A DNA stretch of 64,000 nt, taken from the NCBI GenBank assembly GCA_036504095.1, contig DASXVS010000080.1:1-64000 (forward strand), in the 5' to 3' direction. Below the pieces are notes generated by a model that was given only the letters and a program-made list of their open reading frames with translations, did not search any database and was not told where the DNA came from. Each line of letters starts with the position of its first letter. Position 1 is the stretch's first letter. The position numbers and the translations under genes are program-made. Of this stretch, positions 31,140-40,565 are shown piece after piece. Source of the stretch: Armatimonadota bacterium (GTDB lineage: Bacteria; Armatimonadota; DTGP01; JAKQQT01).

Positions 31140-33740
31140 GTGGCAAGTATTCGCATAGGAAGACGTTATCTGCTCGCTCTAACGCTGCTGGTTCCGACGG
31201 CTGCCGGGGCCCAAACGCCGCCGGGGAGCCTCACCGTGCACGTAGACCGCCCCGGCGCGGCCATAAATCCGGGCTTCTACGGCCTGATGACCGAGGAGAT
31301 CAATCACGCGTACGACGGCGGGTTGTACGCGGAATTGATTCAAAACCGCATCTTCAAGGACGACACCGCAAGCCCGGTCCACTGGTCCGCGGTCCAGGAT
31401 GGCGGCGGAACGGGATCCATTTCCCTCGAGACGGTACAACCGATCAACACGTCGCTCACGACGTGCCTCAAGTTGGCGATTGCCGCCCCGGGCACTCGCG
31501 TCGGCGCCGCCAACGACGGCTGGTGGGGCATCCCGGTGAAACCGAACACGTCTTACCGCGCGTCCTTCTACGCCAAGGCGGGCGGCGGGTTTACCGGTCC
31601 CTTGACCGTGGACATAGAGTCTCCCAATGGGTCCATCGTGTTTGCCAGCGCACAGGTGCCCAGCATAGACGTTGTGTGGCGGAAGTATACGGTCACGCTG
31701 AACACCGCCAGCGTCGCGCCAACCTCGGCCGCCCGGTTTGTGATCTCGGCCAGGAACCCGGGCACTGTCTGGCTTAACCTGGTCTCCCTTTTTTCGCCCA
31801 CCTATAAGGACAGGGCAAACGGCAACCGCATCGACCTGATGGACAAGCTGGCCGCCATGAAACCGTCTTTTCTGCGCTTTCCGGGCGGTAATTACCTCGA
31901 TCCCGGGCACTATCAATGGAAGACGACGATCGGCCCCATCGACCTGCGCTCCGGGCACCCCGGCGCCTGGGGCTACCGTTCGAGTGACGGACTGGGACTC
32001 CTGGAATTTCTCGAATGGTGCGAAGACCTCGGCATGGAACCGTTGCTGGGCGTCTCGGACGGGCGCGACTGGCTGGCCGCCACCGGCGACGTAACGCCTC
32101 TTGTGCAGGATGCGCTCGACGAGATCGAATACGTTACAGGCGACACCGGAACGGTGTGGGGCGCCCGCCGTGCCGCAGACGGGCACCCGGCGCCGTTCAC
32201 CCTGCGCTACGTGGAAATCGGCAACGAGGACTTTTTCGACCCTCAATCCACCTATAGCGCGCGATTCGCCAAGTTCTACGACGCTATCCGGGCCAAGTAT
32301 CCAACGCTGCAAATCATCGCGACGCGACGCGACGTTCCGAGTCGGACGCCCGACCTCGTGGACGATCACATCTATGCGTCTTTTGCGAACATGCTCGGGG
32401 CCTCCCGCAATTACGACGCTTACCCCCGCACCGCCCCGAAAGTCTTTGTCGGCGAGTGGGCCACCACGGAGGGCAGCCCTACTCCGACACTCAAATCCGC
32501 GCTCAGCGACGCGGCCTACCTGACCGGACTCGAGCGCAACGCCGACGTCGTGACGATGGCGAGCTATGCGCCGCTACTGGTGAACGTCAACCCGGGGGCC
32601 AGCCAGTGGGGCACGAATCTCATCGGCTACGACGCGCTGACGAGTTTCGGTTCGCCATCGTACTACATGCAGACGATGTTCGCCGGCAACCTGGGAGACG
32701 TGGTGCTGCCGGTGGAGGTGGTCGCGCAACAGACTCCGTCCACCCCCGGTCCGCCCCAGGGCGCCATCGGAGTGGGAACGTGGGTCACGCAGGCGCAATA
32801 CCGGAACGTCAAGGTCACCAACGGCACGAACGTGCTGTATCAGACCGATTTCGCGAACGGCGCCTCCGATTGGACGCCGGACGGGGGAACATGGTCGACG
32901 GCCGGCGGGGTGCTTCAGCAGTCCAGCAATTCAATCGACTGTCGGGACACCGTGGGGAGCACGGCGTGGACGGATTACACTTACACTTTGCAGGCGATGA
33001 AAACGGGCGGCTCCGAGGGCTTTCTCATCATGTTCCACGTTCGGGACCACAACAACTTCCTGTGGTGGAACATCGGGGGCTGGTCGAACACCCGCACGAC
33101 GATAGAGCGCGCGTACAACGGCTCGAAGTCGGAACTGGGCCAATCGGCGCCCGTCACCGTGCAGACGGGCCAATGGTATGACATCCGAATCGAAGTCAGC
33201 GGAACGAGCATCAAATGCTATTTGGACGGAGTTCTGGTGAACCAGGCAACCGATGACAATCCGGCCCTTGTTCCAATCTTCGCCTCGGCAAGCCGGGATC
33301 TGTCCAACGGCGATGTGATCCTGAAAGTTGTGAATACCGGTGCGGACGTGCAACAACTGAGCGTTAACCTGCCGGGCGCCGTCGGTGTGGCGGGGCTGGC
33401 GACGGGGCAGATACTGACCGGGCTCCCCGCGGACATCAACACGGTGGCGACGCCGACGAAGGTCGCACCACAAGCCATCAGCATCTCGGGAGTCGCGCGG
33501 ACCTTTACCCACGACTTCCCGGCATACTCGGTGTCGGTCATCCGCGTGGACGCGATCAATGGGCCCGCCTACACGGTTGACGAGGCGATACTCGCGCTCC
33601 GGTTGGTCGGCGGCCTGGCGATCGCTACGCCGGACAACATACGCCGCCTGGACGCCGTCTCAACCGGGGCGTCGGCAGGGAGGGTGGACATCATCGACGC
33701 GGTCCGCGTGGCTCGCATAGCGCTGGGGTTGGACGCATGA
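31140..33740 (+). CDS. GH51-type alpha-L-arabinofuranosidase with lectin-like and dockerin-like domains
   Basis: 866-residue exported enzyme. Signal peptide: RYLLALTLLVPTAAGAQ. The GH51 barrel has acid/base E363 (YVEIGNEDFFD) and nucleophile E439 (VGEWATTEG), which cleave alpha-L-arabinofuranosides. A concanavalin-like insert follows (about 560-700: TDFANGASDWTPDGGTWST, IMFHVRDHNNFLWWNI). The last 60 residues (VDEAILALRLVGG, then RVDIIDAVRVARIALGL) look like a dockerin type I repeat pair with weak calcium loops. GTG at 31140 fits GGGAGG 8 bp upstream; the frame is open further 5' but that is non-coding. Confidence 0.88.
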   Translation: MASIRIGRRYLLALTLLVPTAAGAQTPPGSLTVHVDRPGAAINPGFYGLMTEEINHAYDGGLYAELIQNRIFKDDTASPVHWSAVQDGGGTGSISLETVQPINTSLTTCLKLAIAAPGTRVGAANDGWWGIPVKPNTSYRASFYAKAGGGFTGPLTVDIESPNGSIVFASAQVPSIDVVWRKYTVTLNTASVAPTSAARFVISARNPGTVWLNLVSLFSPTYKDRANGNRIDLMDKLAAMKPSFLRFPGGNYLDPGHYQWKTTIGPIDLRSGHPGAWGYRSSDGLGLLEFLEWCEDLGMEPLLGVSDGRDWLAATGDVTPLVQDALDEIEYVTGDTGTVWGARRAADGHPAPFTLRYVEIGNEDFFDPQSTYSARFAKFYDAIRAKYPTLQIIATRRDVPSRTPDLVDDHIYASFANMLGASRNYDAYPRTAPKVFVGEWATTEGSPTPTLKSALSDAAYLTGLERNADVVTMASYAPLLVNVNPGASQWGTNLIGYDALTSFGSPSYYMQTMFAGNLGDVVLPVEVVAQQTPSTPGPPQGAIGVGTWVTQAQYRNVKVTNGTNVLYQTDFANGASDWTPDGGTWSTAGGVLQQSSNSIDCRDTVGSTAWTDYTYTLQAMKTGGSEGFLIMFHVRDHNNFLWWNIGGWSNTRTTIERAYNGSKSELGQSAPVTVQTGQWYDIRIEVSGTSIKCYLDGVLVNQATDDNPALVPIFASASRDLSNGDVILKVVNTGADVQQLSVNLPGAVGVAGLATGQILTGLPADINTVATPTKVAPQAISISGVARTFTHDFPAYSVSVIRVDAINGPAYTVDEAILALRLVGGLAIATPDNIRRLDAVSTGASAGRVDIIDAVRVARIALGLDA

Positions 33741-33764
33741 CGGCCGTAGTCGGGATTCCCGAAC

Positions 33765-34553
33765 TTACGCCTCTTTGACGCCTTGCAGCGCCGCGCGAAT
33801 CTGACGTTCCGCGTCGTTCTGCCGGCCCGGAACGGCGCGGCCCGAAACGCGTATCTTCACCATTCCGGCGGGCGGATCGACGAGGCCGAGGACGCGCGGC
33901 GCCTCCGCCCAGTCGTCTTGCGGCAGCGCGGCCACCGTTTTTGCCATGGCCGCCTGTCTTGCGGGGACGTCCACGTCCTCCGGAAGGAGGATATCGACGA
34001 CGACGGTGAGCGGGCCCCGCGAATGGTTGGTTACCGACGTTATGTCCGCGTTCCCAACGATAACCAGGCGGCCTACGTCATCGCGCAGGCGCGTGACGCG
34101 AAGCCCCATATCCTCCACGACCCCGGTCGCGGCGGGCCCGCCCAGGGTGACGGTTTCGCCCACGCTGAACTGGTTCTCCACCAGGATGAAGAACCCGCCG
34201 ATCACGTCTCGAACGAGCTTTTGGGAGCCGAGGGCAATCGCCACCCCGAACACACCGGTCGCCGTCACGACGGCCTTTGTGTCCACGCCGAACTCGCCCA
34301 GCACCATCAGCGAGGCGACGAAGAAGATGACGAGGCCGCTCGCTTTGGACGCAAGGCCGCCCAGCGTACGCAGCCGGGCAGAGCGAACCGCGTCATCGGC
34401 AGCCCCTGTGGCACGCTCGATGCCGGCCAGAATTGCCCTGCGCAGCAGCGCATTCAGCACGAAGGCGAAGACGAACACCACGAAGATATGCAGGCCGCGC
34501 CCCGTTACGATCTCCAGGACCGCCTTCGGTGAGGATTCGAAAGGCCATCTCAT
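33765..34553 (-). CDS. Small-conductance mechanosensitive channel family protein (MscS)
   Basis: 262-residue inner-membrane channel. Three hydrophobic segments are at about 20-40, 65-85 and 92-112. The pore-lining helix TM3 is VVTATGVFGVAIALGSQKLV with conserved Gly/Ala packing, followed by the MscS beta domain (VRDVIGGFFILVENQFSVGE, then TVTLGG) and a short C-terminal alpha/beta tail. It gates under membrane tension to release solutes. It is convergent with the GH51 gene and starts 8 bp before the nuclease gene ends. Confidence 0.92.
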   Translation of the reverse strand: MRWPFESSPKAVLEIVTGRGLHIFVVFVFAFVLNALLRRAILAGIERATGAADDAVRSARLRTLGGLASKASGLVIFFVASLMVLGEFGVDTKAVVTATGVFGVAIALGSQKLVRDVIGGFFILVENQFSVGETVTLGGPAATGVVEDMGLRVTRLRDDVGRLVIVGNADITSVTNHSRGPLTVVVDILLPEDVDVPARQAAMAKTVAALPQDDWAEAPRVLGLVDPPAGMVKIRVSGRAVPGRQNDAERQIRAALQGVKEA

Positions 34554-34560
34554 CGTTTGT

Positions 34561-35301
34561 TCAGTGCCTCCAATCCGGGCAGAACGCCTCGAAGTCGCAG
34601 CCCACGCAACGTTCCTCCACGTTCACCCCGGTCCACATGGTCTCCCCCGCGATGGCGCGCGCAACGTCGTCCAGCAATTCGCAAACCGCCGCGGACTCCT
34701 CCGGCGTGCGCATCACGTCGACGCGCTGGTTCGGACGAAGCGCGTGTATCGCAACGCGAATTGGCCGGCCCGGGTACATCGACCGCACAAGGGTTTCATA
34801 AACCATCAGGCCGATATCGGCGCGGACCTGTTCATCCGTTACCTCGCTCCGACCGCTCTTGTAGTCCACGATGTCGAGGCTTCCGTCCGGCCATTCGTCC
34901 ACCCGGTCCACCCGGCCCGTGAGAATATACGCCCCGCGGTCCTGGCGCAGCATCTTTTCGCGCAGCAACGTTTCGGGCATCGCTTCCGGCGGTGGGGCTT
35001 CGGAAAGGTACTTCTCCAGCATCGCCTGCCCGGCAGCATACCCTTCACGCTCCGCCTGGGCCGTCTGGAACCCGGCGCCTGTCCAGGTGCTCTGGAAATG
35101 GAGCAGCAGATCGTCCAGTGATGGTCGTTCCGGCCCGGCATGGATCAGTTCGAGGCTCCGGTGCAGGTTAGCGCCCAGCGACAGCGCTCCGTGCGGCCGC
35201 CGCCGATACTTCTTATGGTACAGGAACCAGTAGAACCGCGGGCAACGCAGATACGCGGATATCTTCGTCGGGCTGAGTGTCAGTTTTGTAGGTCCGGCCA
35301 T
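34561..35301 (-). CDS. RecB-like PD-(D/E)XK nuclease with Fe-S cysteine set
   Basis: 246-residue single-domain nuclease of the PDDEXK_1 (Cas4/AddB C-terminal) family. Motifs in order: LSPTKISAYLRCPRFYWF (first Cys), LGANLHRSLE (His), GRVDRVDEWPDGSLDIVDYK (catalytic D-x12-DYK type) and CVGCDFEAFC (three Cys). The four Cys spacing implies a 4Fe-4S cluster. No helicase partner or CRISPR array is adjacent, so a solitary DNA-end-processing exonuclease is the cautious call. It is divergent from the ABC exporter. Confidence 0.9.
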   Translation of the reverse strand: MAGPTKLTLSPTKISAYLRCPRFYWFLYHKKYRRRPHGALSLGANLHRSLELIHAGPERPSLDDLLLHFQSTWTGAGFQTAQAEREGYAAGQAMLEKYLSEAPPPEAMPETLLREKMLRQDRGAYILTGRVDRVDEWPDGSLDIVDYKSGRSEVTDEQVRADIGLMVYETLVRSMYPGRPIRVAIHALRPNQRVDVMRTPEESAAVCELLDDVARAIAGETMWTGVNVEERCVGCDFEAFCPDWRH

Positions 35302-35397
35302 ACTCGCTCATTATAGGACGGCCATGGCGCCGAGGCTTGACGCCACAAGCCGCGTGACATACAATCAAGCGTGGCCAGCCGGCCTGAAGGGGTGCCT

Positions 35398-37218
35398 GTG
35401 CGTCTGTTCCTCCGTTTCCTTTCGTTTCTGCGGCCCTACCGCGCTCAGTTATTTCTGGCGCTGGCGCTCGTTTTCGCGTCCACCGGACTCATCCTCGTTT
35501 CCGGAAGCGTGTTCAAGCACATCTTCGCCGAATTCGACACCTGGAAGGATTTCGCCGCCGTCACACACGACCTTTCCGCGCGAGCGAAATATGCCCACGG
35601 CGTGGTCCTGGATACGCTGTTCTGGGGGGCTGTCGTTGTCGTGGTGGCTGTGGCTGCCTCGTGCCTTAACGCATTGCGCGCGGTAGTGGCGGGCGCGGTT
35701 TCCCAACGCGCGGTTTTCGACGTCCGAAACCGCGTTATGGAGCATCTCACCAACCTCTCACTCCGCTTCTATGAAACGCATCCCACCGGCCAATTGATGA
35801 GCCGGATCACCGCGGACGTGGATGCAATGCAGCTGCTCGTCACGTCGTCCACGGTTGATTTCCCTTCCGACGTTATCCAGACTCTAGTCCTGGGCTCGGT
35901 GCTCCTTTGGATCAGCCCCCGTCTGGCCCTCGTTGCGGCGGTAATGGGGCCGCTTCTTTTCCTTGGCACCGCTCTGTTTGGGCGACGGATGCGCACGGTC
36001 AGCCGGGCGGTACAGGCCCAGTTGGGCGCGGTGTCGGCGCAGATGCTGGAGACTATCTCCGGGATCCGTGTGGTGATGGGGTTCTCCGCGGAAAAGCGCG
36101 AGCAGGACCGCTTTCGCGCTCAGAACAGCGAAGCGCTTCGGCTCGGCCTGCAGCGCTTGCGATTGCAGACGCTCTGGTCGGTCTCGGCGGAAAGCAGCGT
36201 TCAGATCGCGATGGTCATCCTGGCGGTGGCCGGCATCCGTGAGATTGTGAAGGGACGGTTGGACATTGCGCAGATCGGCTTGTTCACTTACCTTCTGATG
36301 TTCATGAGGACGCCGCTTCAACGGCTGTTCATCTTCAACGACACCCTTCAGAGGGGCCTTGCGGGAACGGAGCGCGTCTTCGAGATACTGGACACTCAGC
36401 CGGACGTCCGGTCTCTTCCCGGCTCGACTGACGCGCCACGGCCGCGTGGGACGATCACCTTTGACAATGTCTCCTTCGCCTATGACCACGGGCAGCCCGT
36501 TCTTCACGGCGTCTCGCTTGAAGTGCCACCCGGCAGCACCGTCGCGCTGGTCGGGCCTTCCGGCGCGGGAAAATCGACGATGGCCAATCTCCTCGCCCGT
36601 TTCTACGACCCCTCCGAAGGCGCCGTGCGCGTGGATGGCGCCGACATACGCGCCTGGACCCTCGAGTCCTGGCGCAGGCAGATCGGCCTCGTGCTGCAGG
36701 ACACGTTCCTGTTCTCCGGGACCGCGCGGGACAATATCGCCATTGGCCGCGAGGGCGCCACGAATGAAGAGATCGAGGCGGCGGCGGTCGCCGCGAACAT
36801 CCACGACTATCTGAGTGGGCTCCCGCAGGGATACGAGACCGAAGTCGGAGAGCGGGGGGTTCGGTTGAGTGGTGGACAGCGTCAGCGCATCGCCATCGCG
36901 CGGGCTATACTTCGGGACCCTCCCATCTTGGTCCTGGACGAGGCGACATCGTCGCTGGATTCGGAATCGGAGCGGCTCATCCAGTCGGCGTTGGACCGCC
37001 TTCTGGAGCACCGAACTGCCGTCGTCATCGCGCATCGCCTCAGCACCATCCAGCGGGCGGATGCCATCATCGTCATCGACGATGGGCGCATCGTGGAACG
37101 GGGAAGCCATTCGGACCTGATGGCCTTGAACGGACTCTATGCGCGGTTGTACCACACGCAGTTCGAGGCGCCTCCCGTGAGACGGCCTTACAACGAGCCG
37201 GGAATCTCCGAGCTGTAA
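35398..37218 (+). CDS. ABC exporter, MsbA/lipid-A-type half-transporter
   Basis: About 606 residues. Six TM helices fill residues 10-310 (type IV ABC exporter fold; ETHPTGQLMSRITADVDAMQ coupling helix). The nucleotide-binding domain has Walker A GPSGAGKST (386-394), Q-loop IGLVLQDTFLFSGT, signature LSGGQRQRIAIARA starting at about residue 490, Walker B PPILVLDEATSSLDSES and H-loop VIAHRLSTIQ. It likely flips a lipid or exports a hydrophobic substrate; the diderm envelope makes a lipid A role plausible but unproven. GTG at 35398 has GAAGGGG 5 bp upstream; GTG at 35371 is an alternative. Confidence 0.92.
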   Translation: MRLFLRFLSFLRPYRAQLFLALALVFASTGLILVSGSVFKHIFAEFDTWKDFAAVTHDLSARAKYAHGVVLDTLFWGAVVVVVAVAASCLNALRAVVAGAVSQRAVFDVRNRVMEHLTNLSLRFYETHPTGQLMSRITADVDAMQLLVTSSTVDFPSDVIQTLVLGSVLLWISPRLALVAAVMGPLLFLGTALFGRRMRTVSRAVQAQLGAVSAQMLETISGIRVVMGFSAEKREQDRFRAQNSEALRLGLQRLRLQTLWSVSAESSVQIAMVILAVAGIREIVKGRLDIAQIGLFTYLLMFMRTPLQRLFIFNDTLQRGLAGTERVFEILDTQPDVRSLPGSTDAPRPRGTITFDNVSFAYDHGQPVLHGVSLEVPPGSTVALVGPSGAGKSTMANLLARFYDPSEGAVRVDGADIRAWTLESWRRQIGLVLQDTFLFSGTARDNIAIGREGATNEEIEAAAVAANIHDYLSGLPQGYETEVGERGVRLSGGQRQRIAIARAILRDPPILVLDEATSSLDSESERLIQSALDRLLEHRTAVVIAHRLSTIQRADAIIVIDDGRIVERGSHSDLMALNGLYARLYHTQFEAPPVRRPYNEPGISEL

Positions 37219-37225
37219 CCCACGC

Positions 37226-38035
37226 TCATTTCGCCAGCAGCGTCTTCAGTTTCCTCAGGGCCCTTTGCTGCAAACGGCTCACGTGCATCTGGGAGATGCG
37301 CAGGTGGTGCGCCACCTCGGTCTGCGAAAGGTCGCTGAAGAAACGCAGCGCGATGATGTTCTGTTCGCGTTCGTCCAGGTTTCGAATGGCCTCGCGCAGA
37401 TCGTCGAACGCCTCAACGTCCAGAAGCGCTTCATCTTCGCCGCCGATGAACTCCGCGAGGGTCAGCGCGGTCGATTCGCCCTGGTTTTCCATGCGGCTGT
37501 CCAGGCTGATCGTCTCGTATGCGTTACCGAGTTCGATCGCCTCCACCGTTTCCTCTTCGGATGCGTTCAGGTGTCTCGCGATCTCGGCAATCGTGGGCGA
37601 CCGTCCGAGTGTCTGTGTGAGGGCTTCCGCGGCTCTGGCGGTGGCGAGGTTCAATTCCTGGAGCCGCCGAGGGACTTTCAGGTTCCACGCTTTGTCGCGG
37701 AAATGACGTTTGATCTCGCCGACGATGGTCGGCGCGGCATATGTGCTGAACCTGTTCCCTCGCAAGGGGTCAAATCGATCCACGGCGTTGATCAGGCCGA
37801 TAGTTCCGACCTGGATGAGGTCTTCAACCGGCTCGCCCCGGTTTGCGAATTTGCCGGCGAGGTAACGGACGAGGCTGATGTGGAGCACCACTAGCCTGTC
37901 TCGCAGCCCCGGATCCCTCGTCTGGTAGTATTCGGCGAATAGATCGCCGACATCCTTTCCACGAGAAACCGCGGAACCGGGCGCTGCGGCATCCGGCCTC
38001 ACGGCTGTCGGACGTTCTTGGGTGCTGTCCGTCAT
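37226..38035 (-). CDS. SigB/SigF-type general stress sigma factor
   Basis: 269-residue group 3 sigma factor with regions 2, 3 and 4 all present: region 2 (VEDLIQVGTIGLINAVDRFD and RFSTYAAPTIVGEIKRHFRD), region 3 (VPRRLQELNLATARAAEALT) and region 4 (SDLSQTEVAHHLRISQMHVS, then RLQQRALRKLK). It is the last gene of an anti-anti-sigma / anti-sigma / sigma operon with two ATGA overlaps, so translational coupling should set stoichiometry. It is expected to be sequestered by the kinase-like protein encoded upstream. Confidence 0.93.
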   Translation of the reverse strand: MTDSTQERPTAVRPDAAAPGSAVSRGKDVGDLFAEYYQTRDPGLRDRLVVLHISLVRYLAGKFANRGEPVEDLIQVGTIGLINAVDRFDPLRGNRFSTYAAPTIVGEIKRHFRDKAWNLKVPRRLQELNLATARAAEALTQTLGRSPTIAEIARHLNASEEETVEAIELGNAYETISLDSRMENQGESTALTLAEFIGGEDEALLDVEAFDDLREAIRNLDEREQNIIALRFFSDLSQTEVAHHLRISQMHVSRLQQRALRKLKTLLAK

Positions 38036-38460
38036 GATGATGGGTGTACCATCTTAACCAGGCGAATGGAAGTGCCGCCCTCGGGATCGTGGGAAATGTC
38101 CACGGAGTCCACCAGGATCTCCATCAGCAACGCCCCGATGTTCTCGGGATCCGCTTTCTCGACCTTGCTCCCCTCGCCACTCGAACCGGTGCTGTAACCA
38201 ACCACCACGGTTAGCTCGGCAGGGGCTATTTCGCACCGGAGGTTAATAGATGTGGCGTCGCTGCCGCCGTCACCGAGGTGGTCAATCGCACCGGCGCACG
38301 CTTCGCCGACCGCCAGGCGCAAGTCTTCGACTTCGTCATAGCTGAAATCGAGGCGGCTTGCCACACCCAGGATGGCCAAACGCGCAACGCCAACGTACTC
38401 GGCGCGGCATGGGATGCTCAGCGTAACAACAAGAGGGGTTTCAGATACGGGCTCGCTCAT
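38032..38460 (-). CDS. rsbW: RsbW/SpoIIAB-type anti-sigma factor (GHKL fold), N-box altered
   Basis: 142-residue HATPase_c_2 protein between rsbV and the sigma gene, overlapping each by 4 bp. The helix LRLAVGEACAGAIDHLGD is the N-box: the catalytic Glu is kept (E53), but the Mg-ATP Asn is Gly (G57). The G1 box DxGxG is not recognisable (NIGALLMEILVDSVDI at that place). RsbW proteins bind sigma and phosphorylate the antagonist; this one may bind without phosphorylating. The assignment as anti-sigma rests mostly on order and fold. Confidence 0.8.
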   Translation of the reverse strand: MSEPVSETPLVVTLSIPCRAEYVGVARLAILGVASRLDFSYDEVEDLRLAVGEACAGAIDHLGDGGSDATSINLRCEIAPAELTVVVGYSTGSSGEGSKVEKADPENIGALLMEILVDSVDISHDPEGGTSIRLVKMVHPSS

Positions 38461-38813
38461 TTCAGTGTGCCCTTCAGCGTTGCGACCGCCTCATCTGTAG
38501 CAGAGTGTACGTTGAAAATTCTGGAAAGCCCTGTCACGTCCATGATGCGCGCGATGCGCGGGTTCGGCGCCGAGAGGATGAGATCTCCTCCCTCTTCCCG
38601 AACGCGCTTGAGCGCCCCGATGAGGACTCCCAGGCCGGAACTGTCCATATATGCCACACCGGACAGATCTATTGCCAGGTGGGTACACCCGGCATCGATG
38701 CTGTGGTGAATCTCTTCTTTGAGCCTCGGGGCTGTATAAACATCAACCTCACCCTGAACCGTGACAACGGATACGCCCTCGTTGGGGGGCTGTGCAATAA
38801 CGGTAAAATCCAT
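38457..38813 (-). CDS. rsbV: RsbV/SpoIIAA-type anti-anti-sigma factor (STAS domain)
   Basis: 118-residue STAS protein. The phospho-acceptor loop is YMDSSGLGVLIGALK with Ser58 (of DSSG), and the first strand is GVSVVTVQGEVDVYTAPRLK. In partner switching the unphosphorylated form frees sigma from RsbW. First gene of the operon. No PP2C phosphatase is adjacent. Confidence 0.93.
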   Translation of the reverse strand: MDFTVIAQPPNEGVSVVTVQGEVDVYTAPRLKEEIHHSIDAGCTHLAIDLSGVAYMDSSGLGVLIGALKRVREEGGDLILSAPNPRIARIMDVTGLSRIFNVHSATDEAVATLKGTLK

Positions 38814-38890
38814 AGCGCCTTCTGCTCCCGTGTGTATGCTGATTGATCTCTCGTATCTTTCGCGCGCCGCCCATCCCGAGCGGCCCCAGG

Positions 38891-39319
38891 TCAGTCCTCC
38901 GGAGAGGACTCCAACTGCGCGTCCAGTTCCGCCCGACGGCTCTCATACGCTTCCCGCCCGGCGTCAACGGCGCCATCGAGGCGTTCGCGCGTCTCCAGAA
39001 TAGTCTGCTTGCTTTTCGATATCCATTCCTCAACCGTCGAACGTGCCTCTTCCACCACTTCCGCGGTCTTCTCGCGAACCTCGACCAGCGAGGCGGCCAC
39101 CCGATCGCGAACCGTATCAACGGCTTCCGCGGCGCAATCCGCTACCGAAGCATACGCGCTCGCAACGTCTCGCCGGGCTTCCTCTCCCGGCTTGGGAGCG
39201 AAGAGCAGGGCAAGCCCCGCTCCAATCGCGGCTCCCGCCAGCAAACCGGCCAGGAACTGACTAACCTCGAAATCATCACTTGGCAGAGGCCCAAACTCAA
39301 AATTGTCTTCGGGATTCAT
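38891..39319 (-). CDS. YtxH-like membrane protein with coiled-coil domain
   Basis: 142 residues. A short acidic head is followed by one glycine-rich TM helix (FLAGLLAGAAIGAGLALLFA) and the YtxH tail APKPGEEARRDV. A long helical, strongly charged region (about 50-135) with heptad-like pattern follows (VREKTAEVVEEARSTVEEW). Function is unknown, but YtxH genes are often in the general-stress regulon, which matches the neighbouring sigB operon. Confidence 0.75.
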   Translation of the reverse strand: MNPEDNFEFGPLPSDDFEVSQFLAGLLAGAAIGAGLALLFAPKPGEEARRDVASAYASVADCAAEAVDTVRDRVAASLVEVREKTAEVVEEARSTVEEWISKSKQTILETRERLDGAVDAGREAYESRRAELDAQLESSPED

Positions 39320-39423
39320 AGGTGATTGCCTCCGTAAATGGCGGTTTTGCCCGCCGGAATCCTAATTGGGGTTATAGAGACTTTACCAATCCGGCGCGGA
39401 TTCCGGCAACCGGGCACAGGTCA

Positions 39424-40503
39424 TCAAGCGCCCACGCTTGCCACAACTCCCCCGCCCACAACGACGTCACCGTGGTAGAATACAGCGCTCTGTCCGGGCG
39501 TAATCGCGCGTTCCGGCTCGACAAATTCGCCCTCCAGCCCGTTATCTCCGCGAGTGAGCCGGCATGGACGGTCGGCCATGTTGTATCGAATCTTGGCGGT
39601 GATCCCTTCGGGCAGATCGTCCGGGCCGCCGTACGATAACCAGTTCATGCCCTCCACCACGAAGGACGATGCCATCAGGGCCGGGGCGAGGCCGATGACG
39701 ACTTCCCTGGATTCCGGTCGGACGTCGATCACATAGCGGGCCTCGGGACCGTGGGCTCCGATGCCCTTTCGCTGGCCGCGCGTATACATCGCCACGCCCT
39801 CGTGCTCCCCGACGACGGCGCCGCTGAGGTCCACCACTGCCCCCGGAACGAGGGCGTCCGGCGCGTGCGTCCGCAGAAACTCCCTGTAGTCATTGCCCGG
39901 GATGAAGCAGATCTCCTGGCTGTCCGGCTTGTCCGCGGTAGACAGCCCCAGGTCTGCCGCCAGCCGTCGCGTATCATCCTTCGAAGGCAGATCGCCGAGG
40001 GGAAGCAGGGTGTGGGCCAACTGGTCTTGTGTTAGATTGTAGAGCGCGTAGGTCTGGTCCTTCGCGCGGGCCGCCGCCCGCTCCAGCGTCCAGCGGGACC
40101 GGTCGCCGTCATACTTCACCTTCGCATAATGCCCCGTCGCCACGTAATCGGCGCCGAGTTGCTTCGCACGTTCGAGAAGGGCGTCGAATTTAACAAACTG
40201 GTTGCACCGCACGCAGGGATTTGGCGTTCGGCCACGGCGGTACTCGTCTATGAAATCGGTGATCACGCGCTCGTTGAAAAGCTCGCGGAAATTGGTGACG
40301 TGATACCGGATGCCCAGTTTGGCCGCCACGCGGCGCGCGTCATCGACCGCCGAAAGGCCGCAGCAACCCTGCTCCGCCCCCTCGACGCCTTCCGGCCATA
40401 ATTGCATGGTCACCCCGATGACCTCGTGCCCCTGCTGAACCAGCAAAGCCGCCGCCACCGAACTGTCCACCCCGCCACTCATCGCGCAAACTATCCGCGC
40501 CAT
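39424..40503 (-). CDS. mnmA: tRNA-specific 2-thiouridylase
   Basis: 359-residue thiouridylase that inserts sulphur at U34 of tRNA Lys, Glu and Gln. The PP-loop is SGGVDSS (9-15). The redox cysteines are C97 (NPCVRC) and C199 (SQEICFI), matching the catalytic pair of the family. The C-terminal tRNA-binding domain is complete (GQSAVFYHGDVVVGGG). It lies just downstream of rarA on the same strand. Confidence 0.96.
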   Translation of the reverse strand: MARIVCAMSGGVDSSVAAALLVQQGHEVIGVTMQLWPEGVEGAEQGCCGLSAVDDARRVAAKLGIRYHVTNFRELFNERVITDFIDEYRRGRTPNPCVRCNQFVKFDALLERAKQLGADYVATGHYAKVKYDGDRSRWTLERAAARAKDQTYALYNLTQDQLAHTLLPLGDLPSKDDTRRLAADLGLSTADKPDSQEICFIPGNDYREFLRTHAPDALVPGAVVDLSGAVVGEHEGVAMYTRGQRKGIGAHGPEARYVIDVRPESREVVIGLAPALMASSFVVEGMNWLSYGGPDDLPEGITAKIRYNMADRPCRLTRGDNGLEGEFVEPERAITPGQSAVFYHGDVVVGGGVVASVGA

Positions 40504-40565
40504 TCAACTCCACCTATTTCCGCTGCACAGCGTCATTCCACCGTAAACCGTCATGCGGAGCGTTA

